Notes: a model not told the origin generated them from the letters alone. A stretch of DNA of 64,000 bases from Theocolax elegans (GCA_026168455.1 CM047428.1:39856028-39920027), one strand, 5' to 3'; positions 10,890-21,541 are shown, numbered from the stretch's first letter. Numbers and translations: made by a program.

Positions 10890-12627
10890 CGAAACCTCGA
10901 ATTATAGGGGAGTTTCACTGCTTGACATTGGATACAAACTACTAACGAATATAATGGCAAGTAGACTGAGAAACTGGTTAGAGGAAAAAGGAAAAATTAA
11001 GGAAAATCAGGCGGGGTTCAGGGAAAATAGAAGCACAAGGGATCATATATTTGCACTCAACAGCATAATAAATAATAAGATTAAAGGAACTGGGAAGAAA
11101 TTATACACAGGCTTCATAGATTTTAAAACAGCCTTCGATTCGGTGGATAGGGATATATTATTTAGGAAATTAGAGGAAATAGGGATAAATGGGAAATTTT
11201 TAAGGCTTATCAATACAATATATAGGAAAACGGAAAATGAAATAATTACGACGGAAGGGATCTCAAGGAAATTTAGAACGGAGAGAGGGGTTAAGCAAGG
11301 ATGCCCGCTAAGCCCAACATTATTTAACATTTTTATAGAGGATATGGAAATGGAGTGGGAAAGGAAAAATGAGGGGGGGACAGTGATAGGGAAAGTTAAA
11401 TTATTCTGCTTGAAATTCGCGGATGATGTAGTAATTCTTTCGGATAGCAAGGAGGGCTTGGCGAGCATGTTCAAGGATTTAGAAAAGTACAGTGTTAGGA
11501 ATAAAATAGAAGTAAACACCAAAAAGACTAAAGTAATGATTTTTAAGAAAGGAGGAAAAACAGGGAAAGGGGAAAAATGGATGTTTAAGGGAAAAGAGCT
11601 TGAAATATGTAAAGAATATAAGTACTTAGGCTTTTGGTTTACGACTACTAACTCTTACACAACTCACTTAAAGAAAATAGTCGCGAAAGCAACAAAGGCA
11701 ACAAACATGGTTTGGGGGGTTTGGAAAAGAGCGAAAATTGAAAACTTGAAAGAGAGAATTTATCTTCTAGACACGATTGTAAAAGCAGGATGCATGCAGG
11801 GGGTGGAAATATGGGGATGGGAACGATGGGAAAATTTGGAAAGGATACAAAATAGGTACATGAAAATGGCAATGGGGTTAAATAGCAATTCGCCGGCATA
11901 TATATACAGGATGGAAGCAGGCAAGAACAGCCTAGAGATAGGAACGAGGAAAAGAGCGCTAGATTATATAGTAAAAATAAAGGAAATGGGGGAGGAAAGG
12001 CTGCCAAAAATTTGTCTAAGGGAAGAAATAAGAGGAATAAAAAATGGAAATGCATCTAAATGGGGTAAAAAAGTGGAAAAGGCATTTAAAGAGATAGGTG
12101 ATGGAATAGGGCTAGAAGAAGCACTAGAAAGCAGGGACAAAAAAATTATAATAAAGAAGTGTAAAAGAGCACTAGAAAGAAAAGTTGAACAAGAAATTCA
12201 AGGGGACTGGAACAAAATTGATAAATCAAGCTATTGGGACAAATATAAAGATTGGAAAATAAAATTAGGACGGGAGGAATATTGGGATAATAAGGAAATC
12301 GAGGGAAAATGGAAAGAACAGTGGGCAAGATTAAGATGCGGAAATGTTGATATTACAGGCAACAAAGGTTACAAAGACAAAAAATGTAGGTTATGTAAAA
12401 TAGAGCAACAAACGCTGGAACATAGTTGGAAATGTAGGATAGCTAGGGAAAAAATAAAGAAGGGTATAGTAGAGGAAATAGATAAGGGAGAGCTAACAAA
12501 AGAAGAATGGGAAGTGCAAAAAGTATTGAAGAAAGTAATGAGAGGTGATCCGGTAATATATATATGCAGATATAGTAAAGAATATGAGAAATTATTGAAA
12601 GTAGAAAAGGAGAAAGAAAACGAGTGA
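10890..12627 (+). pseudogene. LINE ORF2, reverse transcriptase half
   Basis: The reading frame resumes after the G-run. RT motifs in order are YRGVSLLDIGYK, QAGFRENRSTRDHIF, GFIDFKTAFDSVDR (first catalytic Asp), GVKQGCPLSPTLFNIFIEDM, and LKFADDVVILSD (catalytic Asp pair intact), then NTKKTKVMIF and KYLGFWF in the thumb. Near the C terminus CRLCKIEQQTLEHSWKC forms a CCHC zinc-knuckle-like motif. The first ATG in this frame is at 10954, but that is internal to the original ORF2. Together with the upstream half it would make a protein of about 1100 residues that reverse transcribes the element's RNA at the nicked target. Confidence 0.92.
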
Positions 12628-13138
12628 AGCTAGGAATCAAAGACATAGGTTAAGGAAAAAGTGATACTAGAGTAGAAAAGAAATAGTTTAAATAACTAGG
12701 AGTAAGGTAAATTGGAATAAGCGAATGATGTAAATAATGTAAAAAATGGCAAAAGCGAGTAATGTGTGAAAAAAAGTTATTATAAATTTAGTACAAATTT
12801 TATACGAATTTTTATAGATTAGGCACAACAAGTTAGAATATAAGGTCGAAAAATTGTCGGGATCAAATGTAAAAAGTGTACAAATGTAATACTATACATG
12901 GAAATAAAGAACTAACTAACTAACTAATTTAATTTTTTAACTTTTTTATATTAAGGGTAGAGTATGGTTAGACAAATATTTTTGTAATTAATATAAAATA
13001 TTATGTGAATATTATAAAAAATATTCTTTATTGATGATTACTAACACCCAAATCACGTAAAATATTAAAATATTTAACAAAATAGGCCTAAAACAGTTGC
13101 AAATTCAAAAATTTTAAAAACTAATGAGACTAAAACCT

Positions 13139-13440
13139 AGGAACATACTCTATGCTAATGTACAATAGATGGCGATGTATACTAAATCACACTAAATAGT
13201 TAAAAGAAAGCGTATAAATCAATCTGGAAGTTTAGCTTGATGTTCTTTTCATTAGAAGATGTAATTTCTGTTAAAAATTAAATCAATCGGCAGTGTAATG
13301 GCAATCAATGGGCAACATGTTTCTAATTTATTGGTACTTCGCGTATGTCGCTTGCATTGCACTTTCCAGAAAACTTTAGCAAGTCTTAAGCTATAAGTTC
13401 TGCGTGACTTTATCCACATGATGACAAGACTAGCTGAACG
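13139..13440. other. Unique-looking AT-rich DNA inside the TTAA element
   Basis: Just inside the left inverted repeat there is a 36-bp block (GGAACATACTCTATGCTAAT and ACAATAGATGGCGATG) that recurs from the giant repeat arm at 7068-7103 and 30143-30178. No gene is recognised. Confidence 0.4.
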
Positions 13441-13700
13441 ATAGCAAGACTTAATCTATACATCTGCCAGACTTTAGCTAGACTTAAGTTATGCTTCTGC
13501 AATACGTTAGCTAGACTTAAGCCATACTTCTACCAGACTTAAGCTATACTTCTGCTAAACTTAAGCCACACTTCTGCCAGACTTAAGCCATACTTCTGCC
13601 AGGCTTTAGCTAGACTTAAGCTATACTTCTTCTAGACTTTACCTAGACTTAATCCATACTTCTGCCAGATTTACGCAATACTCAAGCCATACTTCTCCCA
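13440..13700. repeat. Degenerate short tandem repeat (CTTCTGCCAGACTTAAGC)
   Basis: About eleven degenerate copies of a 20-30 bp phrase, such as ATACTTCTGCCAGACTTAAG and TTTAGCTAGACTTAAGC, run head to tail. There is no coding signal. Confidence 0.75.
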
Positions 13701-13840
13701 AAAAGTTTGATTCGCGGAAGAAAATATTGCCTGCAATTTGCTAACAAGACAGGGGTTATTGTGGCTGACACCTATAATGCGGTTGCACAACTCATCTTTC
13801 GTAGTAGGAACAGTAATGTACACCTTATCCTTCATAACGG

Positions 13841-14300
13841 TCAAAAGAAAAAATCCATGACTGTCAGATCAGGAGAACGAGGCGGCCACTCATACTCCGC
13901 TCTAAGAGAGATGAGTCGGTGACTGAGTAACCGCCTTAACACCTCCATGTTTTGTCTAGTTGTATGGACACGGGCTCTATTCTGCATCATCCATATTTGA
14001 CATGCGAGTGTGCACAGATAATAATTGTTGAAAAATATTTTGGGGCCGATGATACGATCGTCAAAAACCCTTGCCCATACATTGATAGTTCGATTGGGGA
14101 TGTCAATTTTCAAGTGTGAATAAAATCCTTGCAGAGAAATTAGTAATCACAAACGTTTTCAAAGTTATCCAGCGAGCAAATCGTAGGCATCTTCGATGGT
14201 CATCGTGGATTAGCTCCTGGTGATGCTGCACGTGATAGGCCCTCATGTTTAGGTTCTCATGTAGGGCGCGACATGCAGCACATGTCTCTCTACAGTCACT
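13841..14300 (-). pseudogene. Tc1/mariner-type DDE transposase remnant
   Basis: Minus-strand fragments read LHENLNMRAYHVQHHQELI and RRCLRFARWI (14300-14110), then NVWARVFDDRIIGPKIFF, WMMQNRARVHTTRQNMEVL and EYEWPPRSPDLTVMDFFF (14113-13841). The phrase WPPRSPDLT-MDFF and the preceding WMMQ-GA-PH-like block are typical of the second and third catalytic regions of insect mariner/Tc1-like DDE transposases. There is at least one frameshift, the expected Asp in the WMMQN block is replaced, and both ends are missing. Only a fossil remains. Confidence 0.7.
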
Positions 14301-14480
14301 CAAAAGTCTCCGAAAAGTTTTTCGAAAAGTATCCCTAAAAATCTCGCCAAAATCACTCATAAGCCTCTCAATAGTATCGCCAGTCTCCCAAAAGTATTCC
14401 AAATGTCTATCCAAAGTGTAGCAAAAGTATCTCCAAAAATACTCAAAAGTCGCTCAATAGTCTCCCAAAAATCTCTTTAA
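14300..14480. repeat. Degenerate CTC-AAAAGT repeats
   Basis: Short phrases such as CTCAAAAGTCTCC, AAAAGTATCTCCAAAAATAC and CTCAATAGTCTCCCAAAAAT recur irregularly every 15-25 bp. This is low-complexity expansion with no gene. Confidence 0.5.
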
Positions 14481-14654
14481 AATCTCGAAATTTTAATTTC
14501 AATATTGTTAATTTTATAGTAACGATACAAGTAATATTAGAATTATTACTTCATGTTAATCTGAATATTCAGCTCGAACTATGGTTACAAGTAAAATCAA
14601 GCTGGAAGTCTAGTCTTTTCACTTAAATTTTTAATTTCCGTTACAAAATCTAAC

Positions 14655-14790
14655 CAATGGGCATTATATTGGCAATATATGGACAGTATGTTGCCAATAT
14701 ATTAGCAATATGTGGGCCAAATGTGGGTAATATGTTGCCAATATATTGGCAATACGTGGGCCATATGTTACCAATCTATTGACAATAATT
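14655..14790. repeat. Short tandem repeat (TTGCCAATATATTGGCAATA)
   Basis: Palindromic phrases TTGCCAATATATTRGCAATA and GTGGGCC-ATATGT recur three to four times with a period near 60 bp. The units contain small dyads, but nothing points to a regulatory role. Confidence 0.6.
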
Positions 14791-14799
14791 GGGAGAAAA

Positions 14800-15895
14800 A
14801 TCATTGAGTGAAAACAACTTAAAACTATACTTCTAGATTGATTTATACGTTTACTTATAGCTGCACTTTCAGGTTGACTTATACGTTTATTGGTATCTAT
14901 ACTTGAGTTGGATATCCAGACTAACATATAATGATAATTCTCCTATGACTTGTTATGTTACTGTTCATTTTATAGTTTTTAAATTAAAGTTTAACGTTCT
15001 ATGCATTCTATCCTATTTTTTATGAATACGAGTCTTAAAAAAAAATCATTTGAAAAATACTTGGCATTTCATGAAAAAATAGTGATATTTTCATATAACA
15101 TTACTTGTTCTTTCGTGGCTAATAACGAAATCCAAGGGAATTCCCATGAAATTTTCATATACAATTTTGCCAGTTCATAGCATTGAAATATTAATGAAAT
15201 AATTTCTTTTAAGTTTAATTTTGTATGTCTGAACCCTAATTCTACAATTTACCTTTAATGCCAATGATTTTACAAATATTCTCTTTTTTTTGCACTGTAC
15301 AGTAATACAGCTTTATTTAGTATCTTATTTATTATTACGGACGACATCTTGCTTATAGCTGCTACAATTAAACAAAATAATCTTAAAAACTGAATGAAAA
15401 TGGAAAAATAAAATGTGTAAAATTATGTGTAGTTTCATCGTAAATTCTTTGCATTTCACTATTAGCCACGATAAGGCAAGCAATTTCACAAGAAAATCCC
15501 ATGATATTCCCATGAAATGCCAAAGAGAATTCCAATTATTTTTCAAGAAAATTTTTTCTTCGCTTATAATCAATTATTTTTGCACAAATACATGAGTTTA
15601 TATAAATATTCATGGTACAAAAGTAATAACTCGCTATTTTTATTTTATAGTTTTATTTCTACTAGGGATGCAATACAGCTTATTATAAAAATAAAATTAT
15701 TTTCAACATCTTCCTCAGACATATTAGATTCAGCCTTACTGAAATTCCGAAATCTGATGCTGAGTTCTTAATCAGCATTCTAAATGAATTTTCATAACAA
15801 TAATTATTCAATTTGTATTAAATATGTATCTAAATAATAAAATGTGTAAACTTCTGCAGCGTCTCTTGATAATCAGTAATCACGTCGTTATCGAT
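14800..15895. other. AT-rich DNA, no gene recognised
   Basis: Small open frames on both strands (for example 15325-15573 minus and 15517-15771 plus) show no recognisable similarity. A motif GGAATTCCCATGAAATT / AATCCCATGATATTCCCATG appears near 15138 and 15495 in opposite orientations, which suggests an old inverted-repeat element that I cannot bound. Confidence 0.4.
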
Positions 15896-16488
15896 TACCC
15901 GTGTAAAAAAATTTAAGTTTATGTGAAGTTTATACAAACTTTACGTTTGGCTAAACTTCATATGACGTTGGCTAGCAGGATCGAGCCGAACTTGGTAAAC
16001 ATTGATTACAAATTGGTAAAAACTTGAAATAATGTTCTAAATAAGTTTAATAATAGTTGTTTTGAACGTGCATAATTTGAATTAATAAAAAATTTGCAAA
16101 AAAATTTATTCTGGACCCGAGATTCGAACCAACAATCTTTTGATTTAAATATGTTGTGAAGTATGCAAAATTTTTAACCAACATTTAACATAATGACAGA
16201 AACAAATAAAATAGCTCAGTTGGTACACCGAGAAACTCCAAAGGAAAATATCGGAGGTTCGAATCTCGGGTCCAGAATTTATATTTTTTTAATTTTAATA
16301 ATTCTAATTTTGCACGTTCAAAAAAACTATTATTAAACTTATTTAGAACATCATTTTAAGTTTCTACAAATGTTTGATCAACATTCATCCAGTTCGGTTC
16401 AGTCTCGTTGGCCAACGTCATATGAAGTTTAACCAAACGTAAAGTTTATATAAACTTCATATAAACTTAGATTTTTTTGACACGGGTA
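15896..16488. mobile_element. TA-target MITE with long inverted repeats
   Basis: The element (15898-16486, 589 bp) is bounded by TA on both sides. It starts CCCGTGTAAAAAAATTTAAG and ends with the near complement (CTTAGATTTTTTTGACACGGG); the arms extend over about 230 bp with mismatches. The TA duplication suits Tc1/mariner-type mobilisation. The arms each contain a tRNA-like B-box region in opposite orientation. No transposase. Confidence 0.85.
16203..16275 (+). other. tRNA-like sequence (A and B box) within a MITE
   Basis: TAGCTCAGTTGGTACACC at 16212-16229 matches a tRNA D-arm/A box, and GGAGGTTCGAATCTCGGGTCC at 16253-16273 matches a T-arm/B box with the final pairing region. The spacing of about 40 bp is that of a tRNA. 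The 5' acceptor strand (GGACCC expected) is not present next to the A box, and the opposite arm has only the B-box half (complement near 16107-16128). So it is a tRNA-derived relic or internal pol III promoter, not a functional tRNA gene. Confidence 0.6.
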
Positions 16489-17647
16489 TACACCAGATAT
16501 ACCATATTTTACCTTCGTTATGCGTCAACATGCACGATAATTCAGACTAATTAAAGAGTATGAGTTATAATTATTATATAAAATGCTTTTAATATCAATT
16601 GGACATCTGCAAACTTATTTAACATTTTCGGATATTGTGATTGTGTCGATTAAATAGTCATAATCACAATATTCCTGTACATTAAAAAAATATTTATATA
16701 TTTGTTCTAGTTAGACTTCATTATGCTAATTTTACTGATAATTGTAGCTATACTTGCAATTTTACTAATAATCATTTACTACTAATTGTTTTTTTATTAT
16801 ATTACGAACATACTTTGCTTATTCGTATTAAAGAATGTTATACGTGAATTAAACGAAAAAGTTGCTTTGTTCAGGTGCAGACGCTCAAAAAGACGTAAGG
16901 TAATTTTTTCAAATTTTTTACAAAATTAATTTACTAAAAATTCGCCCGCGAAATCGAGTTTTGTTCATTTCGTAATATTAAAAAATACTATACGACACGA
17001 TACTGTTAAAATTACATGCTCATGTAACGCTCACTCTCTCTGTATTTCCGTTACCGTTCGCTCCAATAAATCTGTATATATAGTAGAATGTGCGACTATT
17101 GTCTTTTATTTTGCCAAACATCAAACTAGCCTCAGTAGAAAATAACGACTAATTTATTTTTTTTCTCATAAACCGTTCATTTTTGGGACTTGTCCCCATA
17201 AGAACTTTTGTTCCTTGACTCAAAATCTACAACATATTTAAATTTCAGCCCATTTGACCGGGACTCACAAGTCCATTTGATTCATCCGGGGTCCTTTGTA
17301 ACGATACATTAACATATATTTCCAGGACAGAAGAATCATTTCGTGGGCATTTTTGTAGATTATATTTGCAAATAATATATTTAAATTTTATACATTTATA
17401 AGCACTGATTCGCCAGTGACAATGGCTAGTTAGGTTTAGCTAAAACTAGTCCGTTTAGAAGTTTCACTACTCAATTTCGTACTAGGGATGCTACTTTATC
17501 ATAGGTTCAACTAATAATAATTTTTTTATTTTATAATAAGCTTTAATAAAGTAGATGTCATAAAGCAGGAGTGATCGTAGCTAAGTTATATGAAAAAAAT
17601 ATTTAAAAAGTTTTTAAATAAAAAAATTGTACTTATTATTTATTATA
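16489..17647. other. AT-rich DNA, no gene recognised
   Basis: No protein signature was found. The phrase ACTAGGGATGC occurs at 15660 and 17482, on the same strand, which hints at a shared old repeat. Confidence 0.35.
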
Positions 17648-17942
17648 ATCATGAATTTATTGATCACCACGAATCAAAAAAATCTTATACATCAAGAGTA
17701 CTTTTTGCCGATGCTTCGAAGGTGTTATAACGTTCCATTTCAAGGCAATAAATAAACTAGTTTTACATAACGAAAATTTGAGACACACTTTGCGTTTTTT
17801 TCAAACTTGCACCATGTAAAATTCATAACTGGTATATTTATTGCATTACAATGGAAGGTAATAACATGTTCGAAACGTCGGCAAAGTAGTACACTTGATG
17901 TATAAAATTTTTGGTTCGTGGCGATTAACAAATTCATGATTT
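17648..17942. mobile_element. Small foldback element
   Basis: AATCATGAATTTATTGATCA at the left is complemented at the right (GATTAACAAATTCATGATTT), and the arms pair over most of the 295 bp, including GTACTTTTTGCCGATGCTTC against GAAACGTCGGCAAAGTAGTAC. No target duplication was resolved. The open frame at 17740-17949 is the arm read through and not a gene. Confidence 0.7.
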
Positions 17943-18372
17943 TTAACAACTATACAATTTGACGAACAATAAATTCTTCTAAACTTTTATTTATCTTGTA
18001 ATAAAGAATAGGTTTATTTTTTAAAAAAATCGATCTACTGGATGATAATAGTACGAATGAATATTTTCAATATATTTAATCACAAAATAAATTAATATAT
18101 AAATTTTATACCAAATCATTACCGACGAAAAGTGTTTATTATTAATTATCATTAATTTAACTCTAATTATTTTGCACAAGTGCTATGTAACGTTATTCTA
18201 TTTCCAACGATTAATTATGTTCGCTATCGTGTATATTAAATAATATTAACGGGTTTTGCAAACTATGTACCAAAAATTATGATTTGTTAAATGAGACATA
18301 TTTTACTCATTGTCCACTTTCTATTATTATATCGTTATTCTATTTGCTTTCAGCATCGTCTGTGAATTTTTT

Positions 18373-18557
18373 TAGGTTTTAGTCTCATTAGTTTTTTAAA
18401 TTTTTGAATTTGCAACTGTTTTAGGCCTATTTTGTTAAATATTTTAATATTTTACGTGATTTGGGTGTTAGTAATCATCAATAAAGAATATTTTTTATAA
18501 TATTCACATAATATTTTATAAAAATTACAAAAATATTTTTCTAACCATACTCTACCC
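18373..18557 (-). repeat. Right terminal inverted repeat of the TTAA element
   Basis: It is the complement of 7234-7291 plus 13013-13138, from TAGGTTTTAGTCTCATTAGT to CTAACCATACTCTACCC, followed by TTAA. This near identity is what shows that the LINE lies inside the left repeat. Confidence 0.9.
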
Positions 18558-18779
18558 TTAAAGGGGGTTCCAAAGCTATTCCTGCAACTTTATCGACCCC
18601 ATGTTGGTAATATAGGTGACATACATTATCCCCGACGTTAGAGAGTAGCACCACCTTACGGTGTCAGTTACAAACGATCGTAGATGACGCCAACAGTACT
18701 ATTGATGCAGAATAATACGTTATTCTGCCCACAAAAAATGTGCTAATGGAAAAATGTACGTGTTTAGCATATACACATA

Positions 18780-19081
18780 TTATTTTATTTTCTTCTCCAG
18801 ACTGGCATCAACTTTATCATCTAAATGTATGAGAGGAGCAGAGTAAACATCCTTGGTTTCCTCGATGTGCTCTTCATCGCTGCTTTCCAAAGGATACCAA
18901 TAAGGAATATTGTTATCGCATTTGATCTCCTAGAATTAGGCAGAAAACCACCGCTACGTATGGGCTTAGGTGGCATAAGCCGATCAAGTGCTAAATCGCA
19001 AGAAACACAATATTGATCAAAAGGCGCGATAGCGTCTGATGCAAGTATAGGCGTGAGAGCCATTTTTAATTGAACGTTCAT
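18780..19081 (-). pseudogene. Exon-like fragment of unknown gene, copy 1
   Basis: An open frame on the minus strand begins MALTPILASDAIAPFDQY and continues CVSCDLALDRLMPPKPIR with a CxxC pair. At 18930 a strong 3' splice-site-like TTCTAG precedes a different frame of 49 codons (18929-18780), acidic and clean to its stop: EIKCDNNIPYWYPLESSDEE, then ETKDVYSAPLIHLDDK. I do not recognise either part. A second copy lies at 23421-23690. The amino acid differences between copies (N/Y, H/Y, D/H, S/N) are all nonsynonymous, so nothing shows selection. It may be a captured host gene fragment or the end of an unidentified element gene. Confidence 0.35.
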
Positions 19082-19310
19082 GACGTGACACTGTTAATAT
19101 TTCCAAGAACCTGCTGTAACTCAATTCTGAAAGGGGCTTGATAGCTATAAGTGCAGAAATCATAACAGATTCAAAATCCGACGGCGCTAGTGACTGACAA
19201 ATAGCGAAACTTATTGTTCCTGTATTGTTGCCTGTACATGAATCTTTATACTCCCAAGATTCTATAAAATAAATTAAAAATGATTATATTATTTATTTAT
19301 TTATTACTAC

Positions 19311-20870
19311 TGTGACAATGTGCTTTGCACATGTGAAGTGACAGCTACTGGACCTTTGGCGAACACCTACCTACCCGTACATGCGATACGAGTCCCTGGC
19401 TACACCTACCTACCTGTATACCTTTCCCTAGCTACCTACCCACACATCAGCTAAATCCTACCTACTCTCACATACTAAAACCCCATTCCCAAGCACGGCA
19501 CACAAACACTAAGGTGGCCCTGGCGATGAGGACCTTGGGCGAGCTCAGAGAATATCAGGTAGGCTCCTCCGGGTCTGACACTGCAGGCAGGATATTCTAA
19601 GGGAGGTGAAGGTGACCAGGAAGCCTCCAGGACCCTCCGTAGCCTCACAGGACAGCAATCAAGGCGAAGAGGTAGTATCCAGGCAGGAAGCAGGAGAACC
19701 TCCAACGCCAACCAAAATACAGCTGAAAACAAGTTACTTAATGAGAGCAAATACGCATTAAGAGGGTAAGGAACCAGGAAGAGGATACGCAGCAATAGGC
19801 AGAAGACAAAAGATAAAGGAAATTAAACTACAGCTGTATGTACAGACTACAGCTGTACAAGGAACAGCATAGGACAATTGAGGTTAGGATGCTGTACAAA
19901 AACAACGTGTACAGCCATCCTCTTAGATAAGCACGCCTACAAATACGCATAAGTGCGTCAACCTCACGACGAAGTAGTTACCTGGAGTTGTACACGGAGC
20001 GGAGATCAATCATCGAGGTTCACGTCGTCGAGGAAAGAGGGGTGAGTCGGCCCCGAGTGGCGAAGGGGCGGCGGGTGAGTTTCGTACCTGACAGCAGGAT
20101 ATACTAAGGGAGGCGATAACCAGGAAGCTTCGAGGACCCTCCGTAGCCTTATAGGACAACAGTCAAGGCGAAGAGGCAGTATCCAGGCAGTAAGCTGGAG
20201 AACCTCCAACGCCAACTAGTAAGCAGCTGTAAAAGAGTAAACTAATGAATGCAGATACGCATTAAGAGGCTAAGGAACAAGAAAGAGGATACACAGCTAT
20301 ATGCACAAGACAAGAGATAAGGGAAATAAATGTACAGCTGTATGTAAACACTATAGCTGCACAAGAAACCGCATAGGACAGATTGAGGTTAGGTTGCTAT
20401 GCACAAACAACGTGTACAGCAGACCTCTTAAATGAGCACATATACAAATACGCATACTTGCGTAAACCTCACGACAAAATATTTACCTGGAGCTGTAGAC
20501 GGAGTGGCTATCAGTCACCGAAGTTGACGTCAGCGAGGAGAGAGGGTTGACTCGGCTCTGAGCAGCGATGCAGAGCGGGTAAGCTTCGTGCCTGAAACTC
20601 ACACCGTACCAATTAGTTGACGACAGATAATATAGAACGAGTTAATAGTTACCTGGAAAGAAGTTATACAGCATCTCCGAGACGTAAACAGCACCAGGTC
20701 AACATACACTTACAGCAGACGTGCACCGCTACAGCCTGAATACAGCGGTAATCGACTCGCTCGCTCGATGCGAGATCGATGTACCGCGTACAAGTACGTA
20801 CTGCGCAGGTGCGCGGTACGATCGCGGCTCTCGAGCACGAGTAAATTACTACAAAAGTGTATGTAGTAAA
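19311..20870 (-). mobile_element. Truncated LTR with internally repeated modules (unit A)
   Basis: The left edge TGTGACAATGTGCTTTGCACATG is the complement of the right end of the solo LTR at 5548-6683. On the minus strand, modules containing an open frame like LTAWILPLRLDCCPIRLRRVLEAS recur (19795-19475, 20215-20006), joined by runs such as GTACAGCTGTA and CAACCTAACCTCA. The equivalent single module in the solo LTR at 6330-6460 follows a CTCTTTTACAG splice-acceptor-like site. GC-rich promoter-like sequence lies at 20640-20840. The expected far end (CGTCACA) is missing. The repeated frame is not a recognised protein. Confidence 0.5.
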
Positions 20871-20879
20871 AAATTTCTC

Positions 20880-21541
20880 AATCAAGAGCGCAAATTTCCA
20901 AACGACTATGCCGTAGCAAGGCTGGAGTTGGATTGTTCCTGAGTGCTGTCCATAGGCGATCCGAGCAGAGAACAGATTGATTGCTGTTCGGACCGCCTAT
21001 AGAACCTTTTCGCCCATGAGAATTGCATTCCTGCTCTAATCGAACCAGTATTTTTTTTTTGGACAGGAAATAGTTCAATTTATGCAAATGTTCAAAACAA
21101 ATTTTTTTTTTAATTTTAAATTATCAAAAAGTATTATGTTATTATTTATAAATAATATGCTTTTTTTTTTTTATACTAAAACAAGTACCTAGTAAAAAAA
21201 ATCTTAGTTAAGAGCGCAAAATACCAAACGATTATGCCGTAGCAAGGCTTGAATTGAATTGTTTCAGAGTGCTGTCTATAGGAGGTCCGAGCAGCAATCA
21301 ATCCGTTTGCTGCTGGGACCGCCTATAGAACCTTTTCGCCCATGAGAATTGCATTCCAGCTCTAATCGAACCACTATTTTTTCCTTGCACCGGTACTTAT
21401 TCAATTTATCCAAAAATTCAAAATTATTTGTATTTTTTTATTTAAGATTATTAAAAAATATTATGTGATGATGTATAAATAATATACTTTTTTTTAAAAA
21501 AATTACTAAATCAGTATCCAAAATACCAAACGATTATGCCG
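20880..21541. repeat. Hairpin-bearing ~330-bp satellite, two units (unit A)
   Basis: Each unit has a conserved core of about 150 bp: GAGCGCAAAATACCAAACGA, ATGCCGTAGCAAGGCTTGA, an inverted repeat of about 22 bp per arm (20949-21003 and 21275-21329), then GAACCTTTTCGCCCATGAGA and ATTGCATTCCTGCTCTAATC. The rest of the unit is AT-rich and diverges faster. The hairpin reads CTATAGGCGGTCCGAGCAGC, a loop of about 9-11 bases, and the complement. The array continues after the solo LTR at 22518-22545 and in unit B. Confidence 0.85.

Larger units (their letters stand above)
7204..13012 (+). mobile_element. Nearly full-length LINE with an 88-bp target-site duplication
   Basis: The LINE (7292-12924) carries a 5' UTR, ORF1, ORF2 with endonuclease and reverse transcriptase, and a short 3' UTR ending in repeats of AACT (12909-12924). 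It is flanked by direct repeats of 88 bp (7204-7291 and 12925-13012), which read from TAATTTAATTTTTTAACTTT to ATTATGTGAATAT, with no difference that I can see. These repeats span the junction of the giant repeat arm and the TTAA element, so the LINE arrived after both. ORF1 has several frameshifts and ORF2 one, so the copy is dead but young. Clade was not resolved; the GCPLSP motif and ORF1 style resemble LINE families common in Hymenoptera. Confidence 0.9.
7230..18561. mobile_element. TTAA-flanked inverted-repeat element inserted in the arm
   Basis: TTAA occurs at 7230-7233 and 18558-18561. Inside, terminal inverted repeats of about 185 bp begin GGGTAGAGTATGGTTAGA (left, 7234-7291 continuing at 13013-13138 after a LINE insertion) and end with the complement CTAACCATACTCTACCC (right, 18373-18557), about 97% alike by eye. 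The DNA on either side joins into sequence resembling the uninterrupted right arm of the giant repeat, so this is a real insertion. The interior (13.1-18.4 kb) carries a DDE transposase remnant and further MITEs, but nothing evidently encoded by this element. The TTAA target is compatible with a piggyBac-mobilised element; inference. Confidence 0.75.

Noticed and set aside
16203..16275. Functional tRNA gene
   Set aside because: The A and B boxes are present, but the 5' acceptor strand does not pair with the 3' strand and the segment sits inside a MITE arm.
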